Made by a program: the position numbers and the translations under genes. Positions 24,684 through 32,511 of a DNA stretch of 52,258 bases are shown here, piece by piece; the stretch's first letter is position 1, and each line of letters starts with the position of its first letter. A model generated the notes under the pieces. The model was not told the DNA's origin. It saw only the letters and a program-made list of their open reading frames with translations, and made no database searches. Source of the stretch: Sphingomonas sp. Ag1 (GTDB lineage Bacteria > Pseudomonadota > Alphaproteobacteria > Sphingomonadales > Sphingomonadaceae); the NCBI RefSeq assembly GCF_000980895.1, contig NZ_LAZX01000078.1, forward strand, positions 1 to 52,258, in the 5' to 3' direction.

Positions 24684-25388
24684 ATGGCAATTCGCTGGCC
24701 TTTGGTCATCCGCCGGACGCACAAGTGGCTGGCCCTGATCGTCGGCGTCCAGGTTCTGCTCTGGACGCTGACCGGCTTCTATATGGTGGCCGTCCATATC
24801 GACATCATCCATGGCGACGATCTGGTCCGCCCACCGGTCGTCGCCCCCATCGACCTTGCGAGCTTCGTCCCGCCGGCGCGGATTGTTCAATCGGCTCCCG
24901 ACGCGTCCGAGATCCGCCTGCAACGGTTCATGGATCAGCCCGTCTGGCGCGCGCAAACCTCGGGTGGTCCAAGACTCTTCGATGCAGGTTCGGGACAGCC
25001 CATCCCCGATTTGAGCGAGGCACAAATCCGCGCCGCCGCTCGGCGCATCTACAGCGGCACCGGGGACATCGTCGCAGCCCGGCTGCTGACGACGGCGCCA
25101 CTGGAAATGCAGGCGCGCAAGCCTCCCTATTGGCAGGTCGAATTCGATGCCTGGAACCGGCCAACCCTGTATCTCTCTCCGCAGACCGGTGAGCTGATCT
25201 CGCGCCGCCATGCGCTGTGGCGCGTGTTCGATTTCGCGTGGATGCTGCACATCATGGACTATGACGATCGCTCCGACGTCAACAATCCGCTGCTGCGCGT
25301 GGCGACCTGGAGTGCCCTTGCCATGGCGCTGGCCGGGGCTTGGCTGCTGCTTTGGTCGTTCCCGCGGCGCAGGAAGAAGAAGGCATGA
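24684..25388 (+). CDS. PepSY-associated membrane protein 1
   Basis: A 234-residue membrane protein with the pattern RRTHKWLALIVGVQVLLWTLTGFYMV at the N-terminus, a periplasmic middle with a PepSY-like core (YWQVEFDAWNRPTLYLSPQTGELISRR) and a C-terminal span (ATWSALAMALAGAWLLLWSF). The His in HKW and those in WMLHIMDYDD are candidate heme or metal ligands. Such proteins often sit beside TonB receptors and are thought to reduce or process the imported metal complex. It begins 10 bases after the receptor stop and overlaps the next gene (ATGA). Confidence 0.8.
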   Translation: MAIRWPLVIRRTHKWLALIVGVQVLLWTLTGFYMVAVHIDIIHGDDLVRPPVVAPIDLASFVPPARIVQSAPDASEIRLQRFMDQPVWRAQTSGGPRLFDAGSGQPIPDLSEAQIRAAARRIYSGTGDIVAARLLTTAPLEMQARKPPYWQVEFDAWNRPTLYLSPQTGELISRRHALWRVFDFAWMLHIMDYDDRSDVNNPLLRVATWSALAMALAGAWLLLWSFPRRRKKKA

Positions 25389-26119
25389 AGAAAATCCGGT
25401 TCACCCCGCTCTTTTTTCGGCGCATCCACAAATGGGTCGGCCTGATCCTGGGCGTGCAGTTTCTCCTTTGGGCTCTGAGCGGCTCGATGATGGCCTTGCT
25501 CGATCAGGAGAAGGTCGGCGGACACAGTGCGCAGGCCAGCCATCAGCACGCCCTACCTGCCGGTGACTATATTGCGCCGGCAAAGCTCGCTCTTGATGGT
25601 CCCGTGCTCGGCATCGCCTTGCGGTCCCTTGCCACACGCCCCGTCTACGAGCTTCGATCCACCACGGGCACGCGGCTAATCGACGCGACGAGCGGCGCCC
25701 CGGTTCGGGTCGACGAGCAGGTCGCGCGCGACGTCGCGACGATGGTGAATGAAGCACCGATCCGCAAGGCAACGTTGCTCGCCGAACCGAATGTGGAAGC
25801 GCGCGAGCACGAAGGCACCATGTGGCGACTGGATTTCGCGGACGCAGAGAACAGCAGCGCCTACATCTCCGCCGACACCGGCCGATTCCTGGTCATGCGC
25901 GGCGACACATGGCGCACCTGGGATTTCTTCTGGATGCTCCACAATATGGACTATGTGAACCGCACCAGCTTCAATCACCCGCTGATCGTCTTCGTTGCGT
26001 TCGGTACTTTGTGGCTGTCGGGGACGGGCTTCTACCTGCTGTTTAAGAGCTTCAGTCGCGCCGACGTGCGATGGTTGCGGCGCAGGCGCAAATCGGCCGT
26101 CAAGTTGGGCGCGGGCTGA
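25385..26119 (+). CDS. PepSY-associated membrane protein 2
   Basis: A 244-residue paralogue of the preceding protein: FFRRIHKWVGLILGVQFLLWALSGSMM at the start, MWRLDFADAENSSAYISADTGRFLVMRGDTWRTWDFFWMLHNMDYVNRTSFNHPL in the middle, and a terminal span FVAFGTLWLSGTGFYLLF. The two copies may form a heterodimer, since both keep the HKW and WMLH..MDY motifs at matching places. Start and stop are clear, with the start in the upstream stop codon (ATGA). Confidence 0.8.
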   Translation: MKKIRFTPLFFRRIHKWVGLILGVQFLLWALSGSMMALLDQEKVGGHSAQASHQHALPAGDYIAPAKLALDGPVLGIALRSLATRPVYELRSTTGTRLIDATSGAPVRVDEQVARDVATMVNEAPIRKATLLAEPNVEAREHEGTMWRLDFADAENSSAYISADTGRFLVMRGDTWRTWDFFWMLHNMDYVNRTSFNHPLIVFVAFGTLWLSGTGFYLLFKSFSRADVRWLRRRRKSAVKLGAG

Positions 26120-26122
26120 TCG

Positions 26123-26926
26123 CTAGGTCCCAACAGAAAAAGCCGCCGATAGCTCGAACCGATTGCCCGGGTGCGTGAGCCAAGCGTGCGATACGAGACG
26201 TCCGCGACTCCAGGTTCTGCGCGTCATCATTAGCACTGGTTCTCCTTCAGCGAGGCCCAGCATTGTTCGCATGGCTGTATCCGGCATCGCCGCGCACACC
26301 CGGTGCTCTACTCGCTCGAGCGGGGCAACACGTGTCAGATATTCATTCGGCGTCGAGGCGCTGAAATCCCTCTCTCCGTAGCGTGGCGCAGCAGATGCCA
26401 GCACAAAGCGCTCCTCGACCTGAATTGGGAATTCGGTCTCGTGATGGACGATAAGCGAATGGAAGAGGCGCGTGCCCAAGCCGACTTCCAGCAGAGCTGC
26501 CCTTTCCGCATCAGCCCGTATCTCGATATTATAAATGACGCGCGCGCGATAGGCGTGGCCCCTGCCGCGCACCTCCTCCGCGATGTTGCGGATCTCGATC
26601 AGCTGCCCGATCGGCCGGGGCTCGGCGACAAAGCTGCCCCGCCCCGCCCGCCGTACCACGACACCGGCCGATTGCAGTTCCCGCAACGCCCGGTTTGCGG
26701 TCATGCGCGAGACTTTGAACGTCTCGACGAGCTCGGCCTCTGACGGCGTCTGGTCGCCGGGCTTCAGGCGACCTTCCCGGATGTCCTCGAAAATGCTGTC
26801 TTTGATCGCCACATAGCGAGGTTGCTTCTCCGCACCGGCAGCGTCGACCGCGGGTTCGCCCACAGAAGCAGCTTTCGTCCGGGGAGCGGATGCGCGGCTA
26901 TGGGGGCGAGCGGGAGCATGCATCAA
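26123..26926 (-). CDS. GntR-family regulator, HutC subfamily
   Basis: A 267-residue regulator. After a loose 38-residue N-terminal extension comes the winged helix: PRYVAIKDSIFEDIREGRLKPGDQTPSEAELVETFKVSRMTANRALRELQSAGVVVRRAGRGSFVA. The UTRA ligand domain follows (SLIVHHETEFPIQVEERFVLASAAPRYGERDFSASTPNEYLTRVAPLERVEHRV...), close to histidine-utilisation repressors. No hut genes are present in the window, so it is named only by subfamily. Sites at 21916 and 26928 suggest control of the receptor/PepSY operon and of itself. It converges on that operon, with stops 3 bases apart. Confidence 0.88.
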   Translation of the reverse strand: MMHAPARPHSRASAPRTKAASVGEPAVDAAGAEKQPRYVAIKDSIFEDIREGRLKPGDQTPSEAELVETFKVSRMTANRALRELQSAGVVVRRAGRGSFVAEPRPIGQLIEIRNIAEEVRGRGHAYRARVIYNIEIRADAERAALLEVGLGTRLFHSLIVHHETEFPIQVEERFVLASAAPRYGERDFSASTPNEYLTRVAPLERVEHRVCAAMPDTAMRTMLGLAEGEPVLMMTRRTWSRGRLVSHAWLTHPGNRFELSAAFSVGT

Positions 26927-26927
26927 A

Positions 26928-26941
26928 TGACTATACAGGTG
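26928..26941. promoter_or_regulatory. imperfect HutC-type site upstream of gntR gene
   Basis: On the minus strand CACCTGTATAGTCA, sharing CCTGTATA with the operator at 21916 and matching 7 of 8 positions of GTMTAKAC. It is immediately upstream of the start codon at 26926, so self-repression is plausible. Confidence 0.4.
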
Positions 26942-27003
26942 GGGGCGAGCAAGTCCCAGTCATTCAAACAGGAAATCACCAGCGAGAGCCGAGGCGTGCG
27001 TGA

Positions 27004-27441
27004 TCAATGCCGCGCGAAGACCTTCTGGCCCGAACTGCCGAACGACACCACCGCATAGGGTTGGCGGGCGGCGCCTGCCACTTCCATGCCCTCCGAGCCG
27101 ATCGGCATCCCCGCCACCGCAATGCCTCTGACGCCTACGGGACGGGTTGCCAGCAGGCGCTTGATATCGGCGACCGGGACATGGCCCTCGATCAGATAGC
27201 CATCAACCATCGCGCTGTGGCAGGATGCCAGCGTGCCCGGCATGCCGGCCCTCCGCTGAAGCGCCCCGCGCGACGCATCGTCGCGCATGACGACCGTGCG
27301 GCCCAGCTTCGCGCGAAGCGCCTGGGCCCACTTCTCACAGCATCCACAACCCGGGTCCCGGTGGACGACGACATCATTCGCCGCAAGCGCTGCGCCGGGC
27401 AGGGCGAGGAACAGCAAGGCGGCAGAAAGACGGGTCTTCAT
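27004..27441 (-). CDS. DUF411 metal-binding protein (CopG-like)
   Basis: A 145-residue secreted protein with a signal peptide (ALLFLALPGAALAA). VVHRDPGCGCCEKWAQALRAKLG is the DUF411 GCGCC motif. CHSAMVDGYLIEGHVPVADIKRLLATRP and GIAVAGMPIGSEGMEV complete the family pattern. Members occur beside copper-resistance genes and bind copper through the clustered Cys. An ECF-type promoter element lies just upstream (27482-27507), so it is probably induced with copC and copA1. Confidence 0.9.
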   Translation of the reverse strand: MKTRLSAALLFLALPGAALAANDVVVHRDPGCGCCEKWAQALRAKLGRTVVMRDDASRGALQRRAGMPGTLASCHSAMVDGYLIEGHVPVADIKRLLATRPVGVRGIAVAGMPIGSEGMEVAGAARQPYAVVSFGSSGQKVFARH

Positions 27442-27481
27442 GAACGGCTCCCGGAAGCATGCGATAGGGTTCCTAATGATC

Positions 27482-27507
27482 TATACGCATTGATGCCCCC
27501 TACCCCT
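27482..27507 (-). promoter_or_regulatory. candidate ECF sigma promoter of DUF411 gene
   Basis: On the minus strand AGGGG (27507-27503), 13 bases, TGCGTATA (27489-27482), 40 bases before the ATG at 27441. Same spacing as the other four elements, with one base different in the second block. Confidence 0.55.
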
Positions 27508-27509
27508 CA

Positions 27510-28751
27510 TCACGCTGAAGATTTCACGATGGCGCGCGGCCTCCAGGCGAGCGGCAAGGACACAAGCAGCGCCAGCGACAGACCACCAATCCCCCACAAG
27601 ACTAAGTGCTGCGCCCCGGGAGCGACGACGGCGATCGCCAGCGGCGCGAGCGCCTGCCCGATGCTGGCGGCGGAATGCTGGAGACCGAGCTTCAGACCCG
27701 AAGGGGCTGCCGCACCGCTGATCCAGAAGCTGGTGACCAATCGAAGGGTTGCCGAGCTCCAGCCGGCAGCAACGATGATCCCACTGAGTTCGGCCATGCT
27801 CGCGGCGACAGGGAACAGGAAGAGCGCCGCAGCCAGCAGGCCGAGCGTCAGCCCCGCAAGCCGCCTCGGCATGGTCACCAGCCAATCGAGCCTCGCATGG
27901 AAGATCTGTGCTGCCAGCATGCCCAATCCGCAGAGACTGAGCATCCAGGCGATCTCTTCGCGGCTCAGCGAAATGACGCTCCGCGTCACCAGGAGATTGA
28001 CATGCATCGCCGCCAGCCCGCCGCCCGCGACGATCGTGACGAAAAGCAGGATCAGCGTCGCGCCGAGCGTCGGCGCGGGCAGGTCTCCGCCATCGATGCA
28101 AGGTGCACACCAGCGCGGCAGACGCACGGCGCAAAGCGCCGCCCCGACGGCACCGATGCCGAAAGCGAGGATCATGAGGGGAGCGCGGGGCAGGATCGCG
28201 GCCGAGACCTCCGCCACCAGCGGACCGGCGAGATCGCCCAGAAACAAGAAGGCGGTCAGCCAGGTGAAGCGCCGCGCCTGGTCCGCGCGCTCGTTTGCGG
28301 CAAAGCTCGCGCAGAGCAAGCCCAACGGTATGATGGCGGCCGACGCCATCCCCGCCACCAGGCGCAATGCATAAAGCTCAGGCAGCCCGACGAGGCCGAT
28401 CGGCGCGGTCACCAGGGCGAGGATGACCAGCGCTGCGCGCAACATCGCCCGATAGTCGACCCGGTCCGCGATCCAGCCCCAGAGCGGCGCCGCCAGCAAG
28501 GCTGCCAGGGGATGGACCGCGGTCAGGCTCGCGACATGAAAATCATGAGCGCTTGACGATAGCGCGCCACGAGCCGGGTCGACCAGTGCCGGAAGGAAGG
28601 CGAGAATGGCCGTCTGTCCCGCCGACGCCGCAGCCGCCGCGAGCAACAAGACGAAAAAGGAGGCCGGCCAGCGACCGTTGGCTTGCGATCCAGCCTTGTC
28701 ACGCGGCGCGTTCGCGGTCGACCCCTCGAGTGGCCATCCGCGGATCACCAC
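27510..28751 (-). CDS. MFS transporter
   Basis: A 413-residue major-facilitator membrane protein with about 12 hydrophobic spans. LAALLAAPLWGWIADRVDYRAML carries the loop 2-3 motif (G-x-x-x-D-R). The second half begins near ATLILLFVTIVAGGGLAAMHVNLL. The start codon is GTG (28751), overlapping the copB2 stop by a few bases; a later start cannot be excluded. It is probably transcribed with copA2-copB2, so a metal- or chelate-related substrate is possible, but the sequence does not show it. Confidence 0.82.
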   Translation of the reverse strand: MVIRGWPLEGSTANAPRDKAGSQANGRWPASFFVLLLAAAAASAGQTAILAFLPALVDPARGALSSSAHDFHVASLTAVHPLAALLAAPLWGWIADRVDYRAMLRAALVILALVTAPIGLVGLPELYALRLVAGMASAAIIPLGLLCASFAANERADQARRFTWLTAFLFLGDLAGPLVAEVSAAILPRAPLMILAFGIGAVGAALCAVRLPRWCAPCIDGGDLPAPTLGATLILLFVTIVAGGGLAAMHVNLLVTRSVISLSREEIAWMLSLCGLGMLAAQIFHARLDWLVTMPRRLAGLTLGLLAAALFLFPVAASMAELSGIIVAAGWSSATLRLVTSFWISGAAAPSGLKLGLQHSAASIGQALAPLAIAVVAPGAQHLVLWGIGGLSLALLVSLPLAWRPRAIVKSSA

Positions 28752-29731
28752 CAGGCGCGCAAGCCGATCACCAGCCTGTGTTCGGAAGGCCCTTCCCCGC
28801 GCAGGCGACGGAAATCGGCCGTGCCGTCAAATGCGCGCTCCCAGACGAAGCCGATATAGGGCGCGAACTTGCGCGACACCTCGTAGCGCAACCGTCCGCT
28901 CAGCTCGACATTGCTGAAGCCGCTGCCGAGCTGCCGATCGCTCGACCGCTTCGAATAGATATTGGTCTCCACCTGCGGCGTAAGGATCAACCGATTGGTG
29001 AACAAGACCTCATAGGACGCCTTGGCGCGCGCCGCGAGACGCCCATCGGTTCCTACATAGCCGGTGAGCTGGACGTCGAACCAATAGGGCGCCAGTCCCT
29101 CGACGCCGGCGGCCAGCCAGGTGGTCGCACCCTTGCCGAGATCCTGCCTGACCCCGAGCAGCGTGCCCCAGAACGGGTTCTTGCTGTGCCACCACAGCGC
29201 CTCGACGCTGCTCTCCGGATCGAGACGTTGGTCGCGGGAGTTCTTGAGCCCCTGGCTGCGCAGCCAGAGCTTGTCATTGTCCTGACCCTTGGTGACGAGC
29301 ACGGTCCAGCCCACGCCCTGACCCTCGTTGCCGCTGGTGAACTCAAGCTCATCGACAAGTATCTTGGGGATTGAGAGCTTGTCGGCCATCTCATAGCCCG
29401 GCAGCGTCGAGTTGCGGTAGCCGTCGGCATAATCGTCCGAGTTGCGCGCGTCCGGCGGGGCCTGGCCGCCCTGCATCGAGCCCATGTCCATCGTGGCGCC
29501 GTTACCGGACGCCTTCGTGTCGGTCATATCCATGCCCGGCATGTCCATGCCCGCATGGTCCTGAGAGCCTTGCGCGGAAGGGGTGTGCTGAGCGGGAGTG
29601 GCCGTTTGGGCAGGGGTGGCGGCGGGCGACGGGGGCGAGGCATCCTGCGCGAGGGCGGGAGCCGTGATCGCCGGCGCCAGGAAGAGGGCAGCGCCAAGAG
29701 CGATGCCGCGCGAGGGGAAAATCCGGATCAT
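28745..29731 (-). CDS. copB: outer-membrane copper protein CopB (copy 2)
   Basis: A 328-residue CopB with signal peptide (GIALGAALFLAPAITAPALAQ), a short Met/His region (HAGMDMPGMDMTDTKASGNGATMDMGSM) and the barrel domain. The latter includes SDDYADGYRNSTLPGYEMADKLSIPKILVDELEF, GVEGLAPYWFDVQLTGYVG, GFSNVELSGRLRYEVSRKFAPYIGFVW and the aromatic end GLRAWW. It differs clearly from copy 1, which has a much longer Met-rich part. The start overlaps the copA2 stop (ATGA). Confidence 0.92.
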   Translation of the reverse strand: MIRIFPSRGIALGAALFLAPAITAPALAQDASPPSPAATPAQTATPAQHTPSAQGSQDHAGMDMPGMDMTDTKASGNGATMDMGSMQGGQAPPDARNSDDYADGYRNSTLPGYEMADKLSIPKILVDELEFTSGNEGQGVGWTVLVTKGQDNDKLWLRSQGLKNSRDQRLDPESSVEALWWHSKNPFWGTLLGVRQDLGKGATTWLAAGVEGLAPYWFDVQLTGYVGTDGRLAARAKASYEVLFTNRLILTPQVETNIYSKRSSDRQLGSGFSNVELSGRLRYEVSRKFAPYIGFVWERAFDGTADFRRLRGEGPSEHRLVIGLRAWW

Positions 29732-31434
29732 GCGACCACCACCTCCCGGAACATGCCGGCCGCCATGTGATAGAGCAGATGGCAGTGGAAGGCCCATCGG
29801 CCCATGGCGTCGGCGGTGACGCGGAAGCTCACCCGCTGGGCGGGCTGGACCACGACCGTATGCTTGCGGACCTGGAAGGCGCCGTCCGGGCCTTCGACAT
29901 CGCTCCACATGCCGTGCAGATGCATCGGATGCGCCATCATCGTGTCGTTGACGAAGGTGACGCGCAGCCGCTCGTTTGGCTTGAAATGAAGCGGCCTGGA
30001 ATCGTTGAGCTTGATGCCGTCGAGCGACCAGATGAACCGTTCCATATTGCCCGTCAGATGCAGCTCGATGTCGCGCTCGGGCTCGCGCGGGTCGGGATCG
30101 CCGCCCGGCGTGCGCAGATCGGCCAGCGTCAGCACGCGCCAGCCGCGCCCGCGCAGCCCGGCGCCGGGATCGTCGAGATTGGTGCGCGGATAGTCGACGC
30201 GCATGTCGGTATTGGCGCCATATTCGGTGCGGGCGTGCCGTGCCCTGGCCGGCATCTCGGTCATGCCGTGCCCGGCATGCGCGTCGCCTCCCATTGCGCC
30301 CATCGTCGCCATCGCGCCCATCATGTCGACCGGCTCGAGCCAGGTCCGGGCATCGAGCGGCGGCACGGCTGCCGCCATGCCCGGGGCCGGTGCGATCGTG
30401 CCACGCGCATAGCCGCTCCGATCGATCGCCTGCGCGAAGATGGTGCGGGCGCCGCCCTCGGGCATGGTGAACTCGACGTCGTAGGTCTCGCCCGGGCCGA
30501 TCCGGAATTCCTCGACCGTGACCGGCTCGACCGGCTGCCCGTCGGTCGATACGACCGTCAGCTCGACCCCGGGGATCCGCACGTCGAAGAACGTCGCCGT
30601 CCCCGCGCCGACGAAGCGCAGGCGCACGCGCTCGCCGGGCGCGGCGATACCGGTCCAGTTGCCGGCGGGCGGCGCGCCGTTCATCAGATAGGTGTAGGTC
30701 GCGGCAGAGACATCGCTGTAGTCGGTCGGGTTCATCCGCGAGCTGTTCCACATCCGCCGCCGCTCGAGCGCCTTGCCCAAGCCCATGGTGCCGACATCCT
30801 TGAGGAAATCGCCGGCGGTCGGCTGCGCAAAATTATAGTAGCTGCTCTGCTTCTTGAGATTGAGGAAGATCTGCAGCGGCGGCTCGTCCGACCAGTCGCT
30901 GAGCACGATGCAATAGTCGCGATCGGGCGCCCGCGCCGTCGGCACCTGTTTTGGCTCCACGATGATCGCTCCATAGAGTCCCGTCTGCTCGGCGAGCGTG
31001 TGAGCGTGATACCAGTAGGTTCCGCTCTGGCGGACCTCGAAGCGATAGGTGAAGGTCTCGCCCGGCGCGATGCCGGCAAAGCTGATGCCGGGCACGCCGT
31101 CCATCTCCGCCGGCACGATGATGCCGTGCCAATGGATGCTCGACATCTCCTTGAGGCCGTTGCGTACGCGCAGCGTGACCGTGTCGCCTTCGCGCAGGCG
31201 CAGGACCGGCGCGGGCACGCTGCCGTTCACGGCGGTCGCGATACGGCGTTTGCCGGTGAAGTTGACCGGCAGCTCGGCGATCTCGAGGTCGAACTCGGTC
31301 CCGCTCAGCTCAGCGGGCAAGGTTGGTGCGGATCGCGCGAGAAGCGCCGGGGCGAAACCGGCGACCGCGCCGCCGATCGCCAGCCCCTGGACGAAACGGC
31401 GCCGCGCGATCGGCCGGATATGTAAGGGAGACAT
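29728..31434 (-). CDS. copA: multicopper oxidase CopA (copy 2)
   Basis: A 568-residue multicopper oxidase with a Tat signal (ARRRFVQGLAIGGAVAGFAPALL). Copper ligands are in SSIHWHGIIVP, GTYWYHAHTLAEQTG, HPMHLHGMWSDVE and AFHCHLLYHMAAGMFREVVV. The Met-rich insert is reduced to a short MMGAMATMGAMGGDAHAGHGMTEM, unlike copy 1. The start at 31434 (MSPLHIRPIARRRF) is chosen because the Tat motif follows directly. It lies 25 bases after the alcohol dehydrogenase gene in what may be one transcript. Confidence 0.94.
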   Translation of the reverse strand: MSPLHIRPIARRRFVQGLAIGGAVAGFAPALLARSAPTLPAELSGTEFDLEIAELPVNFTGKRRIATAVNGSVPAPVLRLREGDTVTLRVRNGLKEMSSIHWHGIIVPAEMDGVPGISFAGIAPGETFTYRFEVRQSGTYWYHAHTLAEQTGLYGAIIVEPKQVPTARAPDRDYCIVLSDWSDEPPLQIFLNLKKQSSYYNFAQPTAGDFLKDVGTMGLGKALERRRMWNSSRMNPTDYSDVSAATYTYLMNGAPPAGNWTGIAAPGERVRLRFVGAGTATFFDVRIPGVELTVVSTDGQPVEPVTVEEFRIGPGETYDVEFTMPEGGARTIFAQAIDRSGYARGTIAPAPGMAAAVPPLDARTWLEPVDMMGAMATMGAMGGDAHAGHGMTEMPARARHARTEYGANTDMRVDYPRTNLDDPGAGLRGRGWRVLTLADLRTPGGDPDPREPERDIELHLTGNMERFIWSLDGIKLNDSRPLHFKPNERLRVTFVNDTMMAHPMHLHGMWSDVEGPDGAFQVRKHTVVVQPAQRVSFRVTADAMGRWAFHCHLLYHMAAGMFREVVVA

Positions 31435-31459
31435 GAACTGTACTTTCGCGAAGTCGGCT

Positions 31460-32485
31460 TCAGGCGAGGTCGAGGACGATCCGGCCCTCGATGTCGCCAT
31501 GATGCATGCGGGAGAAGACGTCGTTGATGTTCTCCAGCTTGTCTGCATGGACCGTGGCCTTGACCTTGCCCTCGCCGGCGAACGCCAGTGCCTCGAGCAG
31601 ATCGAGCCGCGTGCCGACGATCGAGCCGCGCACGGTAATGCCGTTCAGCACGGTGTCGAAGATCGACAACGGGAAGTCGCCCGGCGGCAGGCCGTTGAGC
31701 GCGACCGTGCCGCCGCGCCGGACCATGCCGAGCGCCTGCTGGAACGCCTTGGGCGAAACGGCGGTCACCAGCGCCCCGTGCGCGCCGCCAATGGCTTTCT
31801 TGAGCGCTGCCGAAGGGTCCTCGTTGCGCGCGTTGACCGTCAGTGTGGCGCCAAGGCGTGTAGCGAGGTCGAGCTTGCTATCGTCGATGTCGACCGCGGC
31901 CACATTGAGACCCATGGCTCGGGCATATTGCACCGCCATGTGGCCGAGCCCGCCAATGCCGGAGACGACCACCCACTCGCCGGGTCGGGCCTCGGTGGCC
32001 TTCAATCCCTTGTAGACGGTGACGCCCGCGCAGAGGATCGGCGCAATGTCGAGGAAGTCGACATTGTCGGGAAGGTGACCAACATAGTTGGGATCGGCGA
32101 GGACATATTCGGCAAAGCTGCCATTGACCGAATAGCCGGTGTTCTGCTGTTCGTGGCAAAGCGTCTCCCAGCCACCCAGGCAATGCACGCAGTGCCCGCA
32201 GGCGGTGTAGAGCCAGGGCACACCGACCCGGTCGCCTTCCTTCACATGGGTGACGCCGGCACCAACGGCGGCGACATGCCCGACGCCCTCATGGCCAGGA
32301 ATGAAGGGCGGGTTGGGCTTGACCGGCCAGTCCCCTTCTGCCGCGTGCAGGTCGGTATGGCACACGCCGGTTGCCGCAATCTTGACCAGGACCTGCCCGG
32401 GGCCGACCGTCGGGATCGGCGCGTCCTCGATGACCAGGGGCTTGCCAAATTCGCGGACGACCGCCGCCTTCATGGTTTTCGCCAT
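31460..32485 (-). CDS. adhP: zinc-dependent alcohol dehydrogenase
   Basis: A 341-residue NAD-dependent medium-chain alcohol dehydrogenase of the AdhP type. The catalytic zinc site is [14 protein letters not shown] and [12 protein letters not shown]. The structural zinc Cys are in [17 protein letters not shown]. The Rossmann motif is [31 protein letters not shown]. All key residues are present. Downstream of the aldehyde dehydrogenase by 26 bases, the pair would convert alcohol to acid. AAGGAGAAA lies before the ATG. Confidence 0.93.
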   Translation of the reverse strand: MAKTMKAAVVREFGKPLVIEDAPIPTVGPGQVLVKIAATGVCHTDLHAAEGDWPVKPNPPFIPGHEGVGHVAAVGAGVTHVKEGDRVGVPWLYTACGHCVHCLGGWETLCHEQQNTGYSVNGSFAEYVLADPNYVGHLPDNVDFLDIAPILCAGVTVYKGLKATEARPGEWVVVSGIGGLGHMAVQYARAMGLNVAAVDIDDSKLDLATRLGATLTVNARNEDPSAALKKAIGGAHGALVTAVSPKAFQQALGMVRRGGTVALNGLPPGDFPLSIFDTVLNGITVRGSIVGTRLDLLEALAFAGEGKVKATVHADKLENINDVFSRMHHGDIEGRIVLDLA

Positions 32486-32511
32486 GTCCGTTTCTCCTTT
32501 TAAGCGGGGGG

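Noticed and set aside
29767..31425. Plus-strand open frame of over 550 codons opposite copA2
   Set aside because: Antisense to a multicopper oxidase with all ligand motifs; its translation is a His/Arg/Asp-rich artefact.
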